Source: Pseudarthrobacter phenanthrenivorans Sphe3
GTDB lineage: Bacteria; Actinomycetota; Actinomycetes; Actinomycetales; Micrococcaceae
NCBI RefSeq assembly: GCF_000189535.1
Contig: NC_015145.1
Coordinates: 2,728,001 to 2,792,000, forward strand
DNA length: 64,000 bases
Direction of reading: 5' to 3'
Shown: piece by piece, positions 53,231-63,449 of the stretch
Layout of the letters: every line of letters begins with the position of its first letter
Position numbering within the stretch: position 1 is the first letter of the stretch
Notes under the pieces: generated by a model
What the model saw: only the letters and a program-made list of their open reading frames with translations
Told to the model about the DNA's origin: nothing
Database searches by the model: none
Position numbers and translations under genes: made by a program

Positions 53231-54163
53231 TCAGCGGCTGACTTTACCCATGAGGGAGGCGATGGGCCGCAGGAAGAGCGGCCGCGCCAGGAACCACGCC
53301 GCCGCCATGACCACGACGGAGGCGAGGAAGATCCAGAATCCAAGCCAGCCGTCGTCGTCACGCACTGCGTACATGTGGTTGAGGTTCCGGAGGGCTCCCG
53401 TTGCCAGCACCAGGAACACGTGGACGGCGATGAATGCCACGAAGTAGATCATGACCGGGAAGTGGACAGCGCGCGCCCATTCGATGGGGAAAGCCTTGTT
53501 CAAGCCGGCGGCCTTCTTGGGCCAAGCCCCCGACATGCGCAGGCCGGTGATGAACGCGAGCGGGGCCGCCACAAAGACCGTCACGAAATACGACAGCAGC
53601 TGGAGGGCGTTGTAGTTCACCCAGCCGTTCTCGGTGGGCCAGTCCAGGGAGGCGTACTGCAGGGCAGCGGACAAGGCGTTGGGGAAGACGTCCCAGCTGG
53701 TGGGAACGATGCGCATCCACTGGCCGGTGGCAAACAGCAGGACCGCGAAGACCAGGCCGTTCAGGATCCACAGCGCATCCAGGGTCAGGTGGAACCACAA
53801 TTCGAGGGTGATCTTGGTGGGCGGGTTCTTTGTTTTGATCAGGCCTTTGTTGTTCCGGATCCAGTGCCCGCTGGGACGGGTGGTGGTCCGCACCTGCCAC
53901 CCGGTACGGATGATCAGCAGCAGGAAGAACGCGTTGAGGAAGTGCTGCCAGGCAAGCCAGGCAGGAAAGCCGGCCGGAGCATTCTCCGGAAGCTCGGAAT
54001 GGCCCGGATAGTCCGCCACGAAGGAAGCAACGGCAGGAAGCCCCATCAGCAGCCTGGCGACCAGCACAACCAGGACCAGCCCGCCCAGGACTGCAGGCAC
54101 TCCCCAGTAGAGTCGTGACCGCTTACCCGCAGCGGCACGGGGCTTCTTCGTGGGTGTGGACAT
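53231..54163 (-). CDS. Cytochrome b/b6-type membrane protein
   Basis: The 310-residue protein has a basic N-terminus and about five helices. His-containing helices include WLAWQHFLNAFFLLLIIRTG, WFHLTLDALWILNGLVFAVL and WARAVHFPVMIYFVAFIAVH. The pattern fits di-heme cytochrome b subunits of hydrogenases, formate dehydrogenases and related oxidoreductases. No catalytic subunit gene is adjacent, so the partner is unknown. The ATG at 54163 has AGAGGAA nine bases upstream and is preferred over a start 11 codons earlier. Confidence 0.78.
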   Translation of the reverse strand: MSTPTKKPRAAAGKRSRLYWGVPAVLGGLVLVVLVARLLMGLPAVASFVADYPGHSELPENAPAGFPAWLAWQHFLNAFFLLLIIRTGWQVRTTTRPSGHWIRNNKGLIKTKNPPTKITLELWFHLTLDALWILNGLVFAVLLFATGQWMRIVPTSWDVFPNALSAALQYASLDWPTENGWVNYNALQLLSYFVTVFVAAPLAFITGLRMSGAWPKKAAGLNKAFPIEWARAVHFPVMIYFVAFIAVHVFLVLATGALRNLNHMYAVRDDDGWLGFWIFLASVVVMAAAWFLARPLFLRPIASLMGKVSR

Positions 54164-54255
54164 CGAACAACATTCCTCTCGAGAATGACAGGCCAAGTAC
54201 TCACAGCGCGTGAGGCTCTGCGAAAGAGAATACTAGGAACTACCCGTATCCAAGG

Positions 54256-54293
54256 AAAAAGAAGACCCCGCCCGGCTTGATGCCGGTCGGGGC
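54256..54293 (-). terminator. Terminator after the first initiator tRNA
   Basis: GCCGG and CGGGG blocks pair on the minus strand with one central mismatch, loop TTGAT in the plus orientation, followed by TTCTTTTT. It lies 11 bases beyond the tRNA. Confidence 0.8.
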
Positions 54294-54303
54294 CTTCACA
54301 TAG

Positions 54304-54377
54304 TTGCGGGGACAGGATTTGAACCTGTGACCTCTGGGTTATGAGCCCAGCGAGCTACCGAACTGCTCCACCCCGCG
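54304..54377 (-). tRNA. Initiator tRNA-fMet(CAT), copy 1
   Basis: 74 bases without an encoded CCA. The acceptor stem begins CGCGGGG opposite CCCCGCA, leaving the C1-A72 mismatch of bacterial initiators. The anticodon stem is GGG-CTCATAA-CCC with three consecutive G-C pairs, a second initiator hallmark. It is therefore the initiator, not elongator, methionine tRNA. Copy 2 is identical. Confidence 0.96.
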
Positions 54378-54434
54378 TCGCTGAATCAACACTACCCTAT
54401 TTTCCCGGCGGGTTTTTCCACTCCCGGACTACAC

Positions 54435-54468
54435 AAAAAAGTCCGGATACCGTTTCCAGTATCCGGAC
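54435..54468 (-). terminator. Terminator between the two initiator tRNA genes
   Basis: GTCCGGATAC and GTATCCGGAC form a perfect ten-bp stem, loop eight bases, followed by TTTTTT on the minus strand. It ends transcription of tRNA copy 2 before copy 1. Confidence 0.9.
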
Positions 54469-54479
54469 CTTTCCATCAG

Positions 54480-54553
54480 TTGCGGGGACAGGATTTGAAC
54501 CTGTGACCTCTGGGTTATGAGCCCAGCGAGCTACCGAACTGCTCCACCCCGCG
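54480..54553 (-). tRNA. Initiator tRNA-fMet(CAT), copy 2
   Basis: Identical across all 74 bases to the copy at 54304-54377, with the same C1-A72 mismatch, CAT anticodon and three G-C pairs. A few flanking bases are also shared, but the two terminators differ, so each copy seems to be its own transcription unit. Confidence 0.96.
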
Positions 54554-54624
54554 TCGCAAGAACTACTTTACCGGGACGTGAACACCAGGCCAAATCGAGG
54601 CGGCGTGATCTCCGTCTCCCAACT

Positions 54625-54664
54625 GGAACGGCACCCGCTCCCCGAGGGGATCAGGTGCCGTTCC
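54625..54664. terminator. Terminator after the UPF0182 gene
   Basis: GGAACGGCACC pairs with GGTGCCGTTCC over 11 bases and encloses a smaller CCCC/GGGG stem. It lies 13 bases past the UPF0182 stop. No strong T-run follows. Confidence 0.6.
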
Positions 54665-54676
54665 ACGCCGTCGTTA

Positions 54677-57600
54677 TCAGCTGGTGGCTGAGGGTGACGG
54701 GGACGGGGTGGCCGCCGGAGAACCGGTGGCCGCCGGTGCCGGTGTAGCCTCCGGCGCCGCGACCGGGATCCGGCCCTCCGCTTCCGTGGCCCTCTTGAGA
54801 GCCGCGGAGAGGCGGTTCTGCGCCTCTCCATAGGCAGCGAAGTCGCCGGCGGCCAGGGCTGCCTGTCCGGCCTGGATGGCCGCGTTGGCTTCGTCCAGTG
54901 CCGCCTTCAGCTCTGCCTTGGCATCCGCCCCGGCCGGCGTGGCGGGCGCGGCCGGATCGGTGGGTGTCTGCCCGTTGTTATCCGAGTCGCCGGCAGCAGC
55001 CCCGGAATCTCCGCCGAAGAGCTGCTTCAGGGCCTCATCCAGGGTCGGCGCAAAGCCCACCTTGTCGCCGAAGGCCACCAGCACGCGCTGCAGGGTGGGG
55101 TACGAGGTTTCACCCGTCGACTTGAGGTAGACCGGCTGGACGTAGAGGATACCGCCGCCCACTGGCAGCGTGAGCAGGTTGCCGTTGAGCACCTCTGAGG
55201 CACCCTGGCGCAGAAGGTTCAGGGCCTGCGACACCGTGGGGTCCGAGTTGAACTTGTTTTGCGCCTGGCCGGGGCCGGGAACCTGGATCTCCGGCGGGAT
55301 CTGGAGGAGCCGCAGCTTTCCGTAGCTCTCGGCCTTCACGCCCGCCTGGTCACCGGCATCCGAGTCGGCAGCCAGGAAGCCATACAGCACGTTGCGCGCG
55401 TTGCCGTTGACGATCTGCGGAATGAACGAGGACGTCAGCTGGAAGGCCGGCTTCTCCTGGTCCGGCATCTGCAATGACATGTAGAAAGGAGGCTGTTTGA
55501 CGCCGCTGGTGGAGTCCACCGTGGGATCGGCAGGGACGCTCCACACATCCTTGGTCTGGTAGAACGTGGACGGATCGGTCACGTGGTACTCACCCAGGAG
55601 CTGGCGCTGCACCTTGAACAGGTCTTCGGGGTAGCGCACGTGGCTCATGACGTCGCCCGTCATTTCCGAGAACGGCTTGAGGGAAGTGGGGAATACCTTC
55701 TGCCAGGACTTCAGGAGCGGGTCCTGGTCGTCCCACGCGTACAGGGTCACCGAGCCGTCGTACGCATCCACCGTGGCCTTCACGGAGTTCCGGATGTAGT
55801 TCACGGTGCTGTTGGGCAGCGCCACCGCGCGGCCGGACGTGGTCTGCGTGTCCGCCGTGGCATCGGAGAGCTGTTCCTGCTGCGAGTAGGGGTAGTACTG
55901 GCTGGTGGTGTACCCATCCACGATCCACTTCACGCGGCCGTCCACCACGGCCGGGTAGGCATTGCCGTCCACGGTCAGGTAGGGGGCGACCTTCTCCACG
56001 CGCTCACGCGGGTTGCGGTCATACAGGATCTGGGATTCCGGGTTGACGCCGTCCGAAAGCAGCAGGTCCGAGGACTGGAACTTGATCGAATAGAGCACGC
56101 GGTTGAAGAAGGTGCCCACGTTCGGTCCGCCGTTGCCTTCGAACGTGTACTGGGTCTCCCCTTCGCCCGAGGGCCTGTCCTGCTCGCGGGCAGGTGCTCC
56201 GTCCGGCGCGCCTACGATCGAGTAGTCCGGGGAGTATTCGCCAAAGTAGATCCGCGGCTCATAGCTCGAATCATCGCCCAGGACGCCGGTTGACGGAATA
56301 CCTGACTGAAGGAACTCCGGCTTGCCGTCCACCGTGAACTTGTTGCCCTTGGCGGCCACCACGCCGTAGCCGTGGGTGTACACCACATGCTGGTTAAGCC
56401 AGCCCTGCTGGTTGGTGGCCACGTTGGTCGGGTTGAGTTCACGGACCGCGATGACAGTGTCCTGGACTTTTCCGTCAACTTCGTACCGGTCCACGTTGAG
56501 GGAATCCGGGAACCGGTAGTACGGCCGGTACTGCTCCAGCTGCGAAAACGCATCCGAGATGAGGTTCGGGTCCAGGAGCCGGATGTTCGCGGTGGTCTGG
56601 GCGTCAGGGGCCAGGGCTCCGCTCGTGGCCGTGTTCGTGGCGTCGTAGCGGTCCACCTGGATCTTGTCCAGGCCGTACGCTGCACGCGTGTTGTCGATAT
56701 TGCGCTGGATGAATTCCTTCTCCAGGGTCTCTTCCGAAGGACGGACCTGGAACTGCTGGATCACCCAGGGGTACACGCCGCCGGCCAAAATCGAAGTGAT
56801 GACCAGCATCGCGGTTCCGATGACGGGAAGGCGCCACTTGCCGATGACCGCGGCAACCACGAACAGGACGGCCACGAGTACCGCCGCCACCGCGAGGATG
56901 GCCTTGGTGGGGATCACGGCGTTCACGTCGGTGTAGAGGGCACCGGCCCAGCGGCCGCTGTTGCTTTGCACCGAGGTGTAACGGTCAAGCCAGAAGTTGA
57001 TCCCCAGGAGCACCAGGAAGGTGGCACCGGTCACGGCGATGTGGATCTGGGCGGCACGGCTGGTGAACACGCCGCGCTCCATGAGCCGGATGCTGCCGTA
57101 CAGGTAGTGGGTGAGGATGCCTGCGATTCCGGCGATGACCACCACGCTGATCAGGAACCCGGTCACGAAGCCGAAGAACGGAAGGGTCATCAGGTAGAAA
57201 CTGATGTCCATGTTGAACTGGGGATCCGTTTTACCGAAAGGCTCCTGGTTGAAGAACAGGAGGACCTTCTGCCACTGGCTTGCGGCGGCGCTGCCGGCAA
57301 AGAGCCCGAAAAGGACGGGCAGCCCGATCATCACCACCCGGCGGACGGGTTCCAGCTGCGCCTGGTAGCGGTTGAGGTTGTCCCGGATTTCCGAGTCGGG
57401 GGCATAGACCGGCCGTGCGTGGTAGGCAATGCGGATCGCGAAGAAGACGGCTGCGAACATGATCGCGAAGCCGGCGGCGAAGATTCCGATCCTGGCCAGG
57501 TTCTCGGTGAGGAAGACCTCGATGAAGCCCAGCTGCCGGTACCAGAGGACATCGGTCCAGACGTTGGCGAAGAAAATGAAGCCCACTACCACCAGGGCGA

Positions 57601-57679
57601 CAACGATCAGCGTGGGCGTCAACGCCCCGCGTCGTGAAGGGGGCCTGCCGGTGGACATGGTGCTGGCGGGACGGGACAA
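54677..57679 (-). CDS. UPF0182 family large membrane protein
   Basis: The 1000-residue protein has seven hydrophobic helices in the first 300 residues (the first at about 22-42), a large extracytoplasmic domain (about 310-890, with [20 protein letters not shown] and [17 protein letters not shown]) and an Ala/Pro-rich end. It is the UPF0182/COG1615 family (mycobacterial Rv3193c); its function is unknown. The TTG start is preferred because GAGG lies seven to ten bases upstream; an ATG seven codons later is possible. Confidence 0.9.
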   Translation of the reverse strand: MSRPASTMSTGRPPSRRGALTPTLIVVALVVVGFIFFANVWTDVLWYRQLGFIEVFLTENLARIGIFAAGFAIMFAAVFFAIRIAYHARPVYAPDSEIRDNLNRYQAQLEPVRRVVMIGLPVLFGLFAGSAAASQWQKVLLFFNQEPFGKTDPQFNMDISFYLMTLPFFGFVTGFLISVVVIAGIAGILTHYLYGSIRLMERGVFTSRAAQIHIAVTGATFLVLLGINFWLDRYTSVQSNSGRWAGALYTDVNAVIPTKAILAVAAVLVAVLFVVAAVIGKWRLPVIGTAMLVITSILAGGVYPWVIQQFQVRPSEETLEKEFIQRNIDNTRAAYGLDKIQVDRYDATNTATSGALAPDAQTTANIRLLDPNLISDAFSQLEQYRPYYRFPDSLNVDRYEVDGKVQDTVIAVRELNPTNVATNQQGWLNQHVVYTHGYGVVAAKGNKFTVDGKPEFLQSGIPSTGVLGDDSSYEPRIYFGEYSPDYSIVGAPDGAPAREQDRPSGEGETQYTFEGNGGPNVGTFFNRVLYSIKFQSSDLLLSDGVNPESQILYDRNPRERVEKVAPYLTVDGNAYPAVVDGRVKWIVDGYTTSQYYPYSQQEQLSDATADTQTTSGRAVALPNSTVNYIRNSVKATVDAYDGSVTLYAWDDQDPLLKSWQKVFPTSLKPFSEMTGDVMSHVRYPEDLFKVQRQLLGEYHVTDPSTFYQTKDVWSVPADPTVDSTSGVKQPPFYMSLQMPDQEKPAFQLTSSFIPQIVNGNARNVLYGFLAADSDAGDQAGVKAESYGKLRLLQIPPEIQVPGPGQAQNKFNSDPTVSQALNLLRQGASEVLNGNLLTLPVGGGILYVQPVYLKSTGETSYPTLQRVLVAFGDKVGFAPTLDEALKQLFGGDSGAAAGDSDNNGQTPTDPAAPATPAGADAKAELKAALDEANAAIQAGQAALAAGDFAAYGEAQNRLSAALKRATEAEGRIPVAAPEATPAPAATGSPAATPSPSPSATS

Positions 57680-57717
57680 ACTGGGTACCTCATAGCTGGT
57701 CGTCAGATAATTCGAAG

Positions 57718-57747
57718 CGTATGCGAGCGACGTCCGGCACCGGTCAA
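57718..57747 (-). promoter_or_regulatory. Possible promoter of the UPF0182 gene
   Basis: TTGACC on the minus strand, 18 bp, then CATACG. The -10 match is weak. The box lies about 40 bases before the TTG start. Confidence 0.3.
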
Positions 57748-57823
57748 ACGGCTGGTTTCGTCCGTCATAAATGCCACGAGTGGCGGTAAAGCTTAGTTCC
57801 TGTCGAGTCTAGTTGCGCCCAGT

Positions 57824-59035
57824 CTAGTTGCTTGTACATGCCGGCAGTCCGGACGTGTCCTGGCCGCTGCCGGCACGTTCGACGGCGTCACGCGCCTGGG
57901 ACAGGTTCTCCACCTTGACCACCTGCAGACCGTCGGGGATGTTTCCCACTACTTCCTGGCAATTCGCGGCGGGTGCGAGGAAGAGCGTTGCCCCGCCTGC
58001 CCGTGCACCCTGCAGCTTCTGTTCGATGCCGCCGATGGGGCCCACCGCGCCGTCAGGCGAGATGGTTCCGGTTCCAGCGATGTGTTTGCCGCCCGTCAGG
58101 TCACCGGGGGTGACGGTGTCGATGATTCCCAGGGAGAACATCAATCCAGCGCTGGGTCCGCCCACTTTCTCCAGCGAGATTTCAACCTGGAAGGGGAACG
58201 TAAAGAGGTACTTGAGCATGATGCCGAGGATGAACCGGCCCTCGCCGTTGTCTTTGGGAGTGATGGTCTCGGTGACCGGCTGCCCGTCCCGGTCCACCAC
58301 TACGGACACCGGAGCGCCCTTGCCCGCTGCCAGTTCCTCCTGGATCACGGAAAGTGATGTGATGTCCTTGCCGTTGATGGTCTTCAGGATGTCCCCGGCC
58401 TGGATTTTCCCGGCCGACGCTGATCCCTCCGAAAAGTCCGCTGCCTGGAGCTGCTGGCCGAAGGGAATTTCGAGTTCCTTGAGCGCAGACGCAACTGCGT
58501 TTTCCTGCGACGTGGCCATGGCCACGGAGCTCTGTTCCTCTGCTTCTTCCTTTGTGGTGCCCGTGGGATAAAGCAGTTCCACAGGATGCACGGCCCTTGC
58601 AGGGTCAACCCAGGCGGAAAAGGCGTCCAGGATGCTGACGGGTCCGTTCGGGCCTCCATCCACGTACACCGTGGTGAGGTCGAGGTTTCCCTTGGCCGGG
58701 TAGGTCTCGCGCCCGGTGATGTTGATGACCGGGCTCCCCTGGCTTTCGCCCAGGGTGTTATAGGTGGGGCCGGGCGATTCCACAACGTAGGGCACCGGGA
58801 GGGTTCCCACCGCAATCCCCAGTCCCAGCGAGGCCATGCCGGCAAGCAGCATCGCCGAAACCTTCCTGTCCCGGGGCGCAGCTGCCGCCACCGCTTCGCC
58901 GCCCGGACCGTCGTCGGACACTCCTGCCCCTTGCCCCGCACCTGCCTGCCGCTCGTCCGTCTGCTCAGGCAGGCTGCGGGAAATAAGCTCGGGGGCGTGG
59001 TCCTCGGAGGGGTGGCCGCCACGGGTTGTAGTCAC
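57824..59035 (-). CDS. YlbL-like PDZ/Lon-type (S16) protease
   Basis: The 403-residue protein has a cytoplasmic N-terminal tail, one helix near 60-80 and an extracytoplasmic PDZ domain (about 195-270: SAGKIQAGDILKTINGKDIT). The Lon-type catalytic domain follows, with Ser in EKVGGPSAGLMFSLGI and Lys in IGGIEQKLQGARAG. It is a membrane-anchored protease of unknown substrate, counterpart of Rv3194c. The GTG start lacks an obvious ribosome site. It is divergent from the DUF2342 gene. Confidence 0.9.
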   Translation of the reverse strand: MTTTRGGHPSEDHAPELISRSLPEQTDERQAGAGQGAGVSDDGPGGEAVAAAAPRDRKVSAMLLAGMASLGLGIAVGTLPVPYVVESPGPTYNTLGESQGSPVINITGRETYPAKGNLDLTTVYVDGGPNGPVSILDAFSAWVDPARAVHPVELLYPTGTTKEEAEEQSSVAMATSQENAVASALKELEIPFGQQLQAADFSEGSASAGKIQAGDILKTINGKDITSLSVIQEELAAGKGAPVSVVVDRDGQPVTETITPKDNGEGRFILGIMLKYLFTFPFQVEISLEKVGGPSAGLMFSLGIIDTVTPGDLTGGKHIAGTGTISPDGAVGPIGGIEQKLQGARAGGATLFLAPAANCQEVVGNIPDGLQVVKVENLSQARDAVERAGSGQDTSGLPACTSN

Positions 59036-59167
59036 TCAACCAAGACTACGCGGTGCCACTGCATCGCAGCTCTTTGCCTAGAGCGAACGGCAACACCGTC
59101 CGGCAGACAGCCGACCATGCCCGGGGTACCGTGAAGGTTGACAGTCACACCGACGATCGGCGGGATC

Positions 59168-60625
59168 ATGACCTCCAATCCACTCAATCCATCCAACGGG
59201 GACGACACCCCCAAGGATCCGTTGACCGAGATGCTGCAGAACCTGATGGGCGGCAAGGGGATGGAAAATTTCGACCCCGCCGAACTCGCCAAGGCTGCCG
59301 GGCTGCCGAACGATCCCAACCTGCTGGCGCAGATGTTCTCCCAGGTGCAGGCCATGATGAGCGCTCCTTCCGAGGGTCCCGTCAACTGGCAGCTGGCCCA
59401 CGACAACGCCCGGCGCGTCGCTGCGAGCAGCAGTGACCCCTCCGTGACGTCCCAGCAGTCGCGAGAGGTTGATGAGGCGCTCCGGCTCGCAGAACTCTGG
59501 CTGGACCCCGTCACTGATCTTCCGTCCACCGGGCTGATCGGCAAGGCATGGTCCCGGGCGGAATGGGTGGAAGCCACCCTGGGCACCTGGAAGCGGCTCA
59601 CCGAACCTGTTGCGAACAGCATCGCCAATGCGCTGTCCTCCGCCATGACAGAGCAGATGCCCGAAGAGATGAAGTCCATGATGGGCGGGGCATCCTCCAT
59701 GCTGCAGAACATGGGCGGCGCCATCTTCGGCATGCAGCTGGGCCAGGCCATCGGCGCCCTCTCCGCTGACGTTGTCAGTTCCACTGATATCGGCGTCCCC
59801 CTCGTGGACCTCGAGATGGCGCTGCTGCCGGCCAACGTTGCCAAGTTCGGAGAAGGGCTGTCCCTGCCGGAGAACGATATCCGGCTTTTCCTGGCGGTGC
59901 GCGAAGCCGCCCACGCCCGGCTCTTCGTCCAGGTCCCCTGGTTGCGGGGCCACCTGCTGGGCGCCATCGAGGCCTACGCCCGCGGTATCCACATCGACAC
60001 ATCACGCATCGAGGAACTTGCGCGGGACCTTGACCCGAGCAACCCGGAGGGCATCCAGGAGGCCCTCTCACAGGGTGTGTTCATGCCGCAGCGGACACCG
60101 GCCCAGGAGCAGGCCCTGGAGAAGCTTGAGACGGCACTCGCCCTGGTGGAGGGGTGGGTGGACGAGCTCACCGCGGCCGCCACCGAGAAACTGCTGCCCT
60201 CTGCCGGCGCCCTGCGGGAAACCGTGCGCCGCCGCCGGGCAACGGGCGGTCCGGCCGAGCACGCCTTCGCCTCCCTGGTGGGCCTGGAGCTCCGGCCCCG
60301 CAGGCTGCGTGACGCGGCAACGCTCTGGGCCACCTTGAAGGCCGAGCGCGGCATCGAAGGCCGGGACGCCATCTGGCACCATCCCGACCTGCTGCCCACG
60401 GCCGAAGACCTGGATGACCCCAAGGGCTTCAGCGGGCGGCGCAAGCTCGCCGAAGCAAGCGACAGTGAAGTGGACGACGCCCTGCAGAAACTCCTCAGCG
60501 GCGGGTTCGATGGCGCGCCGGACCAGGAAGGGGGCCGCGCTGCCGACGGGCAGGGCGGAGACGGGGAGGCCAAGGACGACGGCGGACTCCCGGACGAGGG
60601 GCCGGAAGGCCAGCCGAAGGGTTAG
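59168..60625 (+). CDS. DUF2342 zinc-dependent metalloprotease-like protein
   Basis: The 485-residue protein matches the DUF2342/F420-associated family annotated as zinc metalloproteases. It has FGMQLGQAIGALSADVVSST, then VREAAHARLFVQVPWLRGHL with the potential metal-binding Glu/His pair, and a Gly/Asp-rich C-terminus. The peptidase activity is a family label, not something visible. The ATG at 59168 is preferred to an in-frame TTG at 59138 because of GGCGGG upstream. It is the counterpart of Rv3195, divergent from the YlbL gene as there. Confidence 0.83.
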   Translation: MTSNPLNPSNGDDTPKDPLTEMLQNLMGGKGMENFDPAELAKAAGLPNDPNLLAQMFSQVQAMMSAPSEGPVNWQLAHDNARRVAASSSDPSVTSQQSREVDEALRLAELWLDPVTDLPSTGLIGKAWSRAEWVEATLGTWKRLTEPVANSIANALSSAMTEQMPEEMKSMMGGASSMLQNMGGAIFGMQLGQAIGALSADVVSSTDIGVPLVDLEMALLPANVAKFGEGLSLPENDIRLFLAVREAAHARLFVQVPWLRGHLLGAIEAYARGIHIDTSRIEELARDLDPSNPEGIQEALSQGVFMPQRTPAQEQALEKLETALALVEGWVDELTAAATEKLLPSAGALRETVRRRRATGGPAEHAFASLVGLELRPRRLRDAATLWATLKAERGIEGRDAIWHHPDLLPTAEDLDDPKGFSGRRKLAEASDSEVDDALQKLLSGGFDGAPDQEGGRAADGQGGDGEAKDDGGLPDEGPEGQPKG

Positions 60626-60644
60626 GACAGTTGCGGGCGCCGAT

Positions 60645-61259
60645 TCAGTCGGCGTCCGCGCCTGTCCCGTCCATGCCGCGGCCGGTGGCGAAGGAAACGC
60701 CTTCCAGGAACGCTTTGGCCCGCTCGGTCTCCGGATAGGCTTCGAGCAGCTTCCAGAATGCGGAGTTGTGGGCGGCCACCAGCAGGTGGGCGAGCTCGTG
60801 CAGCAGGACATAGTCGATCACCCACTGGGGCATCGGGCGCAGCTTGTCCGAAAGCCGGATGGTGCCCTCCGCGGGAGTGGCTGAACCCCACCGGGAGTTC
60901 TGGTTGCTGACCCAGCGCACCGACGTCGGCACTGCCCGTCCCCCCAGGTACTTTGCGGACAGGAGGGCGGCGTGTTGCGCCAAGGCAGCGTCCGTCGCCG
61001 GGCGCCTCCTGCCCGAAGCTGCCCGCCGCTCCCCCTGCCGCTGAAGCTTGGCCACCATCTTGTGGACCCATTCGGCCTCCTGCGCAGCCGTAAACCGGGC
61101 AGGAATGGCAACAACGGCTGCGCCGTTTTCCCAAAAGGCGGCCACCGTGCGCGTGCGCCGGGCGGAACGCCGGACCACAACGGGCGCACCGCCGTCCGTG
61201 GTTCTGGGCACACCACCGGGCTCGGCCTTGGCCGTCCGGCCGGAACGGGCGTCCCTCAC
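60645..61259 (-). CDS. YgjP-like (DUF45) metal-dependent hydrolase
   Basis: The 204-residue protein contains the zinc motif LLHELAHLLVAAHNSAFW (HELAH plus a third His) and RWGSATPAEGTIRLSDKLRP, typical of the YgjP/WSS-like hydrolases. The substrate is unknown. The GTG start lies in a GTGA overlap with the uvrD2 stop, so expression is coupled to the helicase. Confidence 0.85.
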   Translation of the reverse strand: MRDARSGRTAKAEPGGVPRTTDGGAPVVVRRSARRTRTVAAFWENGAAVVAIPARFTAAQEAEWVHKMVAKLQRQGERRAASGRRRPATDAALAQHAALLSAKYLGGRAVPTSVRWVSNQNSRWGSATPAEGTIRLSDKLRPMPQWVIDYVLLHELAHLLVAAHNSAFWKLLEAYPETERAKAFLEGVSFATGRGMDGTGADAD

Positions 61260-63391
61260 AGGGCTGTGCTTTCCGCCAGGACGCGCAGCACGTCTTCGCC
61301 GTAGCGTTCCAGCTTGGACGGTCCAACCCCGGCCAGCGACGCCAGCTCTTCAAGCGATGTGGGCCGGGCCTCGGCAATGGCCGTCAGGGTTGCATCAGTG
61401 AACACCACGAACGCCGGAACCTCCGCGCCGAGTGCGACTTCCCGCCGCCAGTTCCGGAGGGCGTCAAAGGTTTGTTCCTCATAGCCGGGCGGGCAGGAGT
61501 TGCAGCGGCCCACCTTGCGCTCCGCGCCGGTGGCGAGCATGCTGCCACAGACCCTGCACATTGCCGGAGCGGCAGCTTTCCGCCGGGACACTGTGACCTT
61601 TCCCCGGGCGCTTGAACTTGCCACCGAATCCGGCCGCAGTCCGTCGAGGAACCGTGACGGCTTCCTGTTTGCCCGGCCGCCCGGCGTCCTGGCCGTGGAC
61701 CAGGACAGGTGCAGGTGTTCACGTGCCCGGGTGATTCCCACATACAGGAGCCTTCGTTCCTCATCCACCGATTCGGGCGAGTCGGCAAACGAAATGGGCA
61801 TCAGGCCCTCGCTCAGTCCTACGAGGAACACGGCGTCCCATTCCAGGCCCTTGGCCGCATGGAGTGAGGCGAGGGTGACGCCCTGGACGGTGGGGGCGTG
61901 CTGGGCGAGGGAGCGTTCCTGCAGTTCGTTGACAAAGTCGGCCAGCCCGAAACCGGAGCCTCGGGTCTTAACCAGCTCATCGGCGAGGGCCACCAACGCT
62001 GCCAGGGACTCCCAGCGTTCCCGCAGGGCGCCGCCGCTGTGTGGCGCCGAGTCCGTGTAGCCGAGGGAGGAGACAATGTCCCGGACCAGCTGCCCGAGAG
62101 GTTCCGGGGCATCCGTTTCAGCCACTGCCCGGGTGGCTGCCCGGAGCTGCAGAATGGCGTCGCGGACCTCCTTGCGGGCGAAGAACCGCTCGCCGCCCCG
62201 CAACTGGTACCCGATTCCCGCCGCGGCGAGCGCCTGTTCGTAGGCTTCGGACTGCCCGTTGGTCCGGAACAGCACAGCCACCTCGCTTGCGGGCGTGCCG
62301 GCGTCGAGCAGTGCCTTGATCTTCTGCGCCACCGTGGCGGCTTCGGCTTCGTCGTCCGCGCACTCGGTGAACTGCGGCGCGGGACCCGCCGGCCGCTGGG
62401 CCACGAGCTGCAGGGGGGCAGCCCAGGCGGCATCAGCTGCCGGACCGCCGCTGCGCCGGGCGCCGAGCAGGTCGTTGGCGAGCTTCACCACCTGGGGTGT
62501 TGAACGGTAGTCGCGGATGAGCTTGACCACGTTGGCCTGGGGGTAGCGGGCCTTGAATTCGAGGAGGTGCTTCGGCGAAGCCCCCGTAAACGAATAGATG
62601 GTCTGGCTGGCATCGCCCACCACGCAAAGCTCGTCCCGGCCGCCGAGCCACAGTTCCAGGAGCCGCTGCTGCAGCGGGGACACGTCCTGGTACTCGTCCA
62701 CCACGAAATGCCGGTACTGCTCCCGGACGGTGGCAGCAACTTTCTCGTCCTCCTGGAGGATGCCCACGGTGATCAGCAGCACGTCCTCAAAGTCAATGAC
62801 GTTGCGGTCCGTCTTCACGTCCTCGTAGGACTGGAAAACGCGCGCCACAGCTGTCAGGTCAAACCCGCCCGGGGCGCCCCTCCCCTGGGCGTTTTCCAGA
62901 TAGTTGGCCGGCGTCAGCATGGACACCTTGGCCCATTCGATCTCCGAAGCGAGGTCCCGGATGGAAGCACGGTCCGTGCTGAGCCGAAGCCGGCGTGCAG
63001 CCTCGGCGAGCAGTTGCGCCTTGTGGTCCAACAACTGAGGCAGGGTTCCGCCAACCGCCTGCGGCCAGAAGAACTGGAGCTGGCGCAGGGCGGCCGCGTG
63101 GAACGTGCGCGCCTGCACGTTGCCCGCTCCCAGGTCACGCAGCCGGCTGCGCATTTCGGCGGCGGCACGGGCCGTAAAGGTTACCGCCAGCAGGCGCTGC
63201 GGCGTGTAGACGCCGGAGTGGACGCCGTAGGCGATGCGGTGGGTGATGGCCCGGGTTTTACCCGTGCCCGCACCGGCCAGGACGCACAACGGACCGTTCA
63301 GGGTGCTGGCAACCTCCCGCTGTTCCGCATCCAGGCCGCCAAGGATACGGTCCTCCAGGGATGCCGTCCCGTCAAAATGTTCTGTAGTCAC
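61256..63391 (-). CDS. uvrD2: UvrD2-type DNA helicase with HRDC domain
   Basis: The 711-residue SF1 helicase has Walker A AGAGTGKTRAITHRIA (near 38), Walker B VDEYQDVSPLQQRLLEL, motif IV QTIYSFTGASPKHLLE and motif VI VGITRAREHLHLSW. A four-cysteine zinc motif (CRVCGSML, then CNSCPPGYE) precedes a C-terminal HRDC domain (SLAGVGPSKLERYGEDVL). This layout is specific to actinobacterial UvrD2, a repair helicase essential in mycobacteria. The start is GTG. Confidence 0.95.
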   Translation of the reverse strand: MTTEHFDGTASLEDRILGGLDAEQREVASTLNGPLCVLAGAGTGKTRAITHRIAYGVHSGVYTPQRLLAVTFTARAAAEMRSRLRDLGAGNVQARTFHAAALRQLQFFWPQAVGGTLPQLLDHKAQLLAEAARRLRLSTDRASIRDLASEIEWAKVSMLTPANYLENAQGRGAPGGFDLTAVARVFQSYEDVKTDRNVIDFEDVLLITVGILQEDEKVAATVREQYRHFVVDEYQDVSPLQQRLLELWLGGRDELCVVGDASQTIYSFTGASPKHLLEFKARYPQANVVKLIRDYRSTPQVVKLANDLLGARRSGGPAADAAWAAPLQLVAQRPAGPAPQFTECADDEAEAATVAQKIKALLDAGTPASEVAVLFRTNGQSEAYEQALAAAGIGYQLRGGERFFARKEVRDAILQLRAATRAVAETDAPEPLGQLVRDIVSSLGYTDSAPHSGGALRERWESLAALVALADELVKTRGSGFGLADFVNELQERSLAQHAPTVQGVTLASLHAAKGLEWDAVFLVGLSEGLMPISFADSPESVDEERRLLYVGITRAREHLHLSWSTARTPGGRANRKPSRFLDGLRPDSVASSSARGKVTVSRRKAAAPAMCRVCGSMLATGAERKVGRCNSCPPGYEEQTFDALRNWRREVALGAEVPAFVVFTDATLTAIAEARPTSLEELASLAGVGPSKLERYGEDVLRVLAESTAL

Positions 63392-63449
63392 TTCTGCTGC
63401 TCTTTGTCTCGACTACCGCGTGCTGGAGTCTGGTGGATATGTCAAGGAC

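Noticed and set aside
54304..54553. Twin tRNAs considered as an integration site of an island
   Set aside because: Both copies are full length and the flanks are ordinary genes; no integrase or truncated tRNA fragment is seen.
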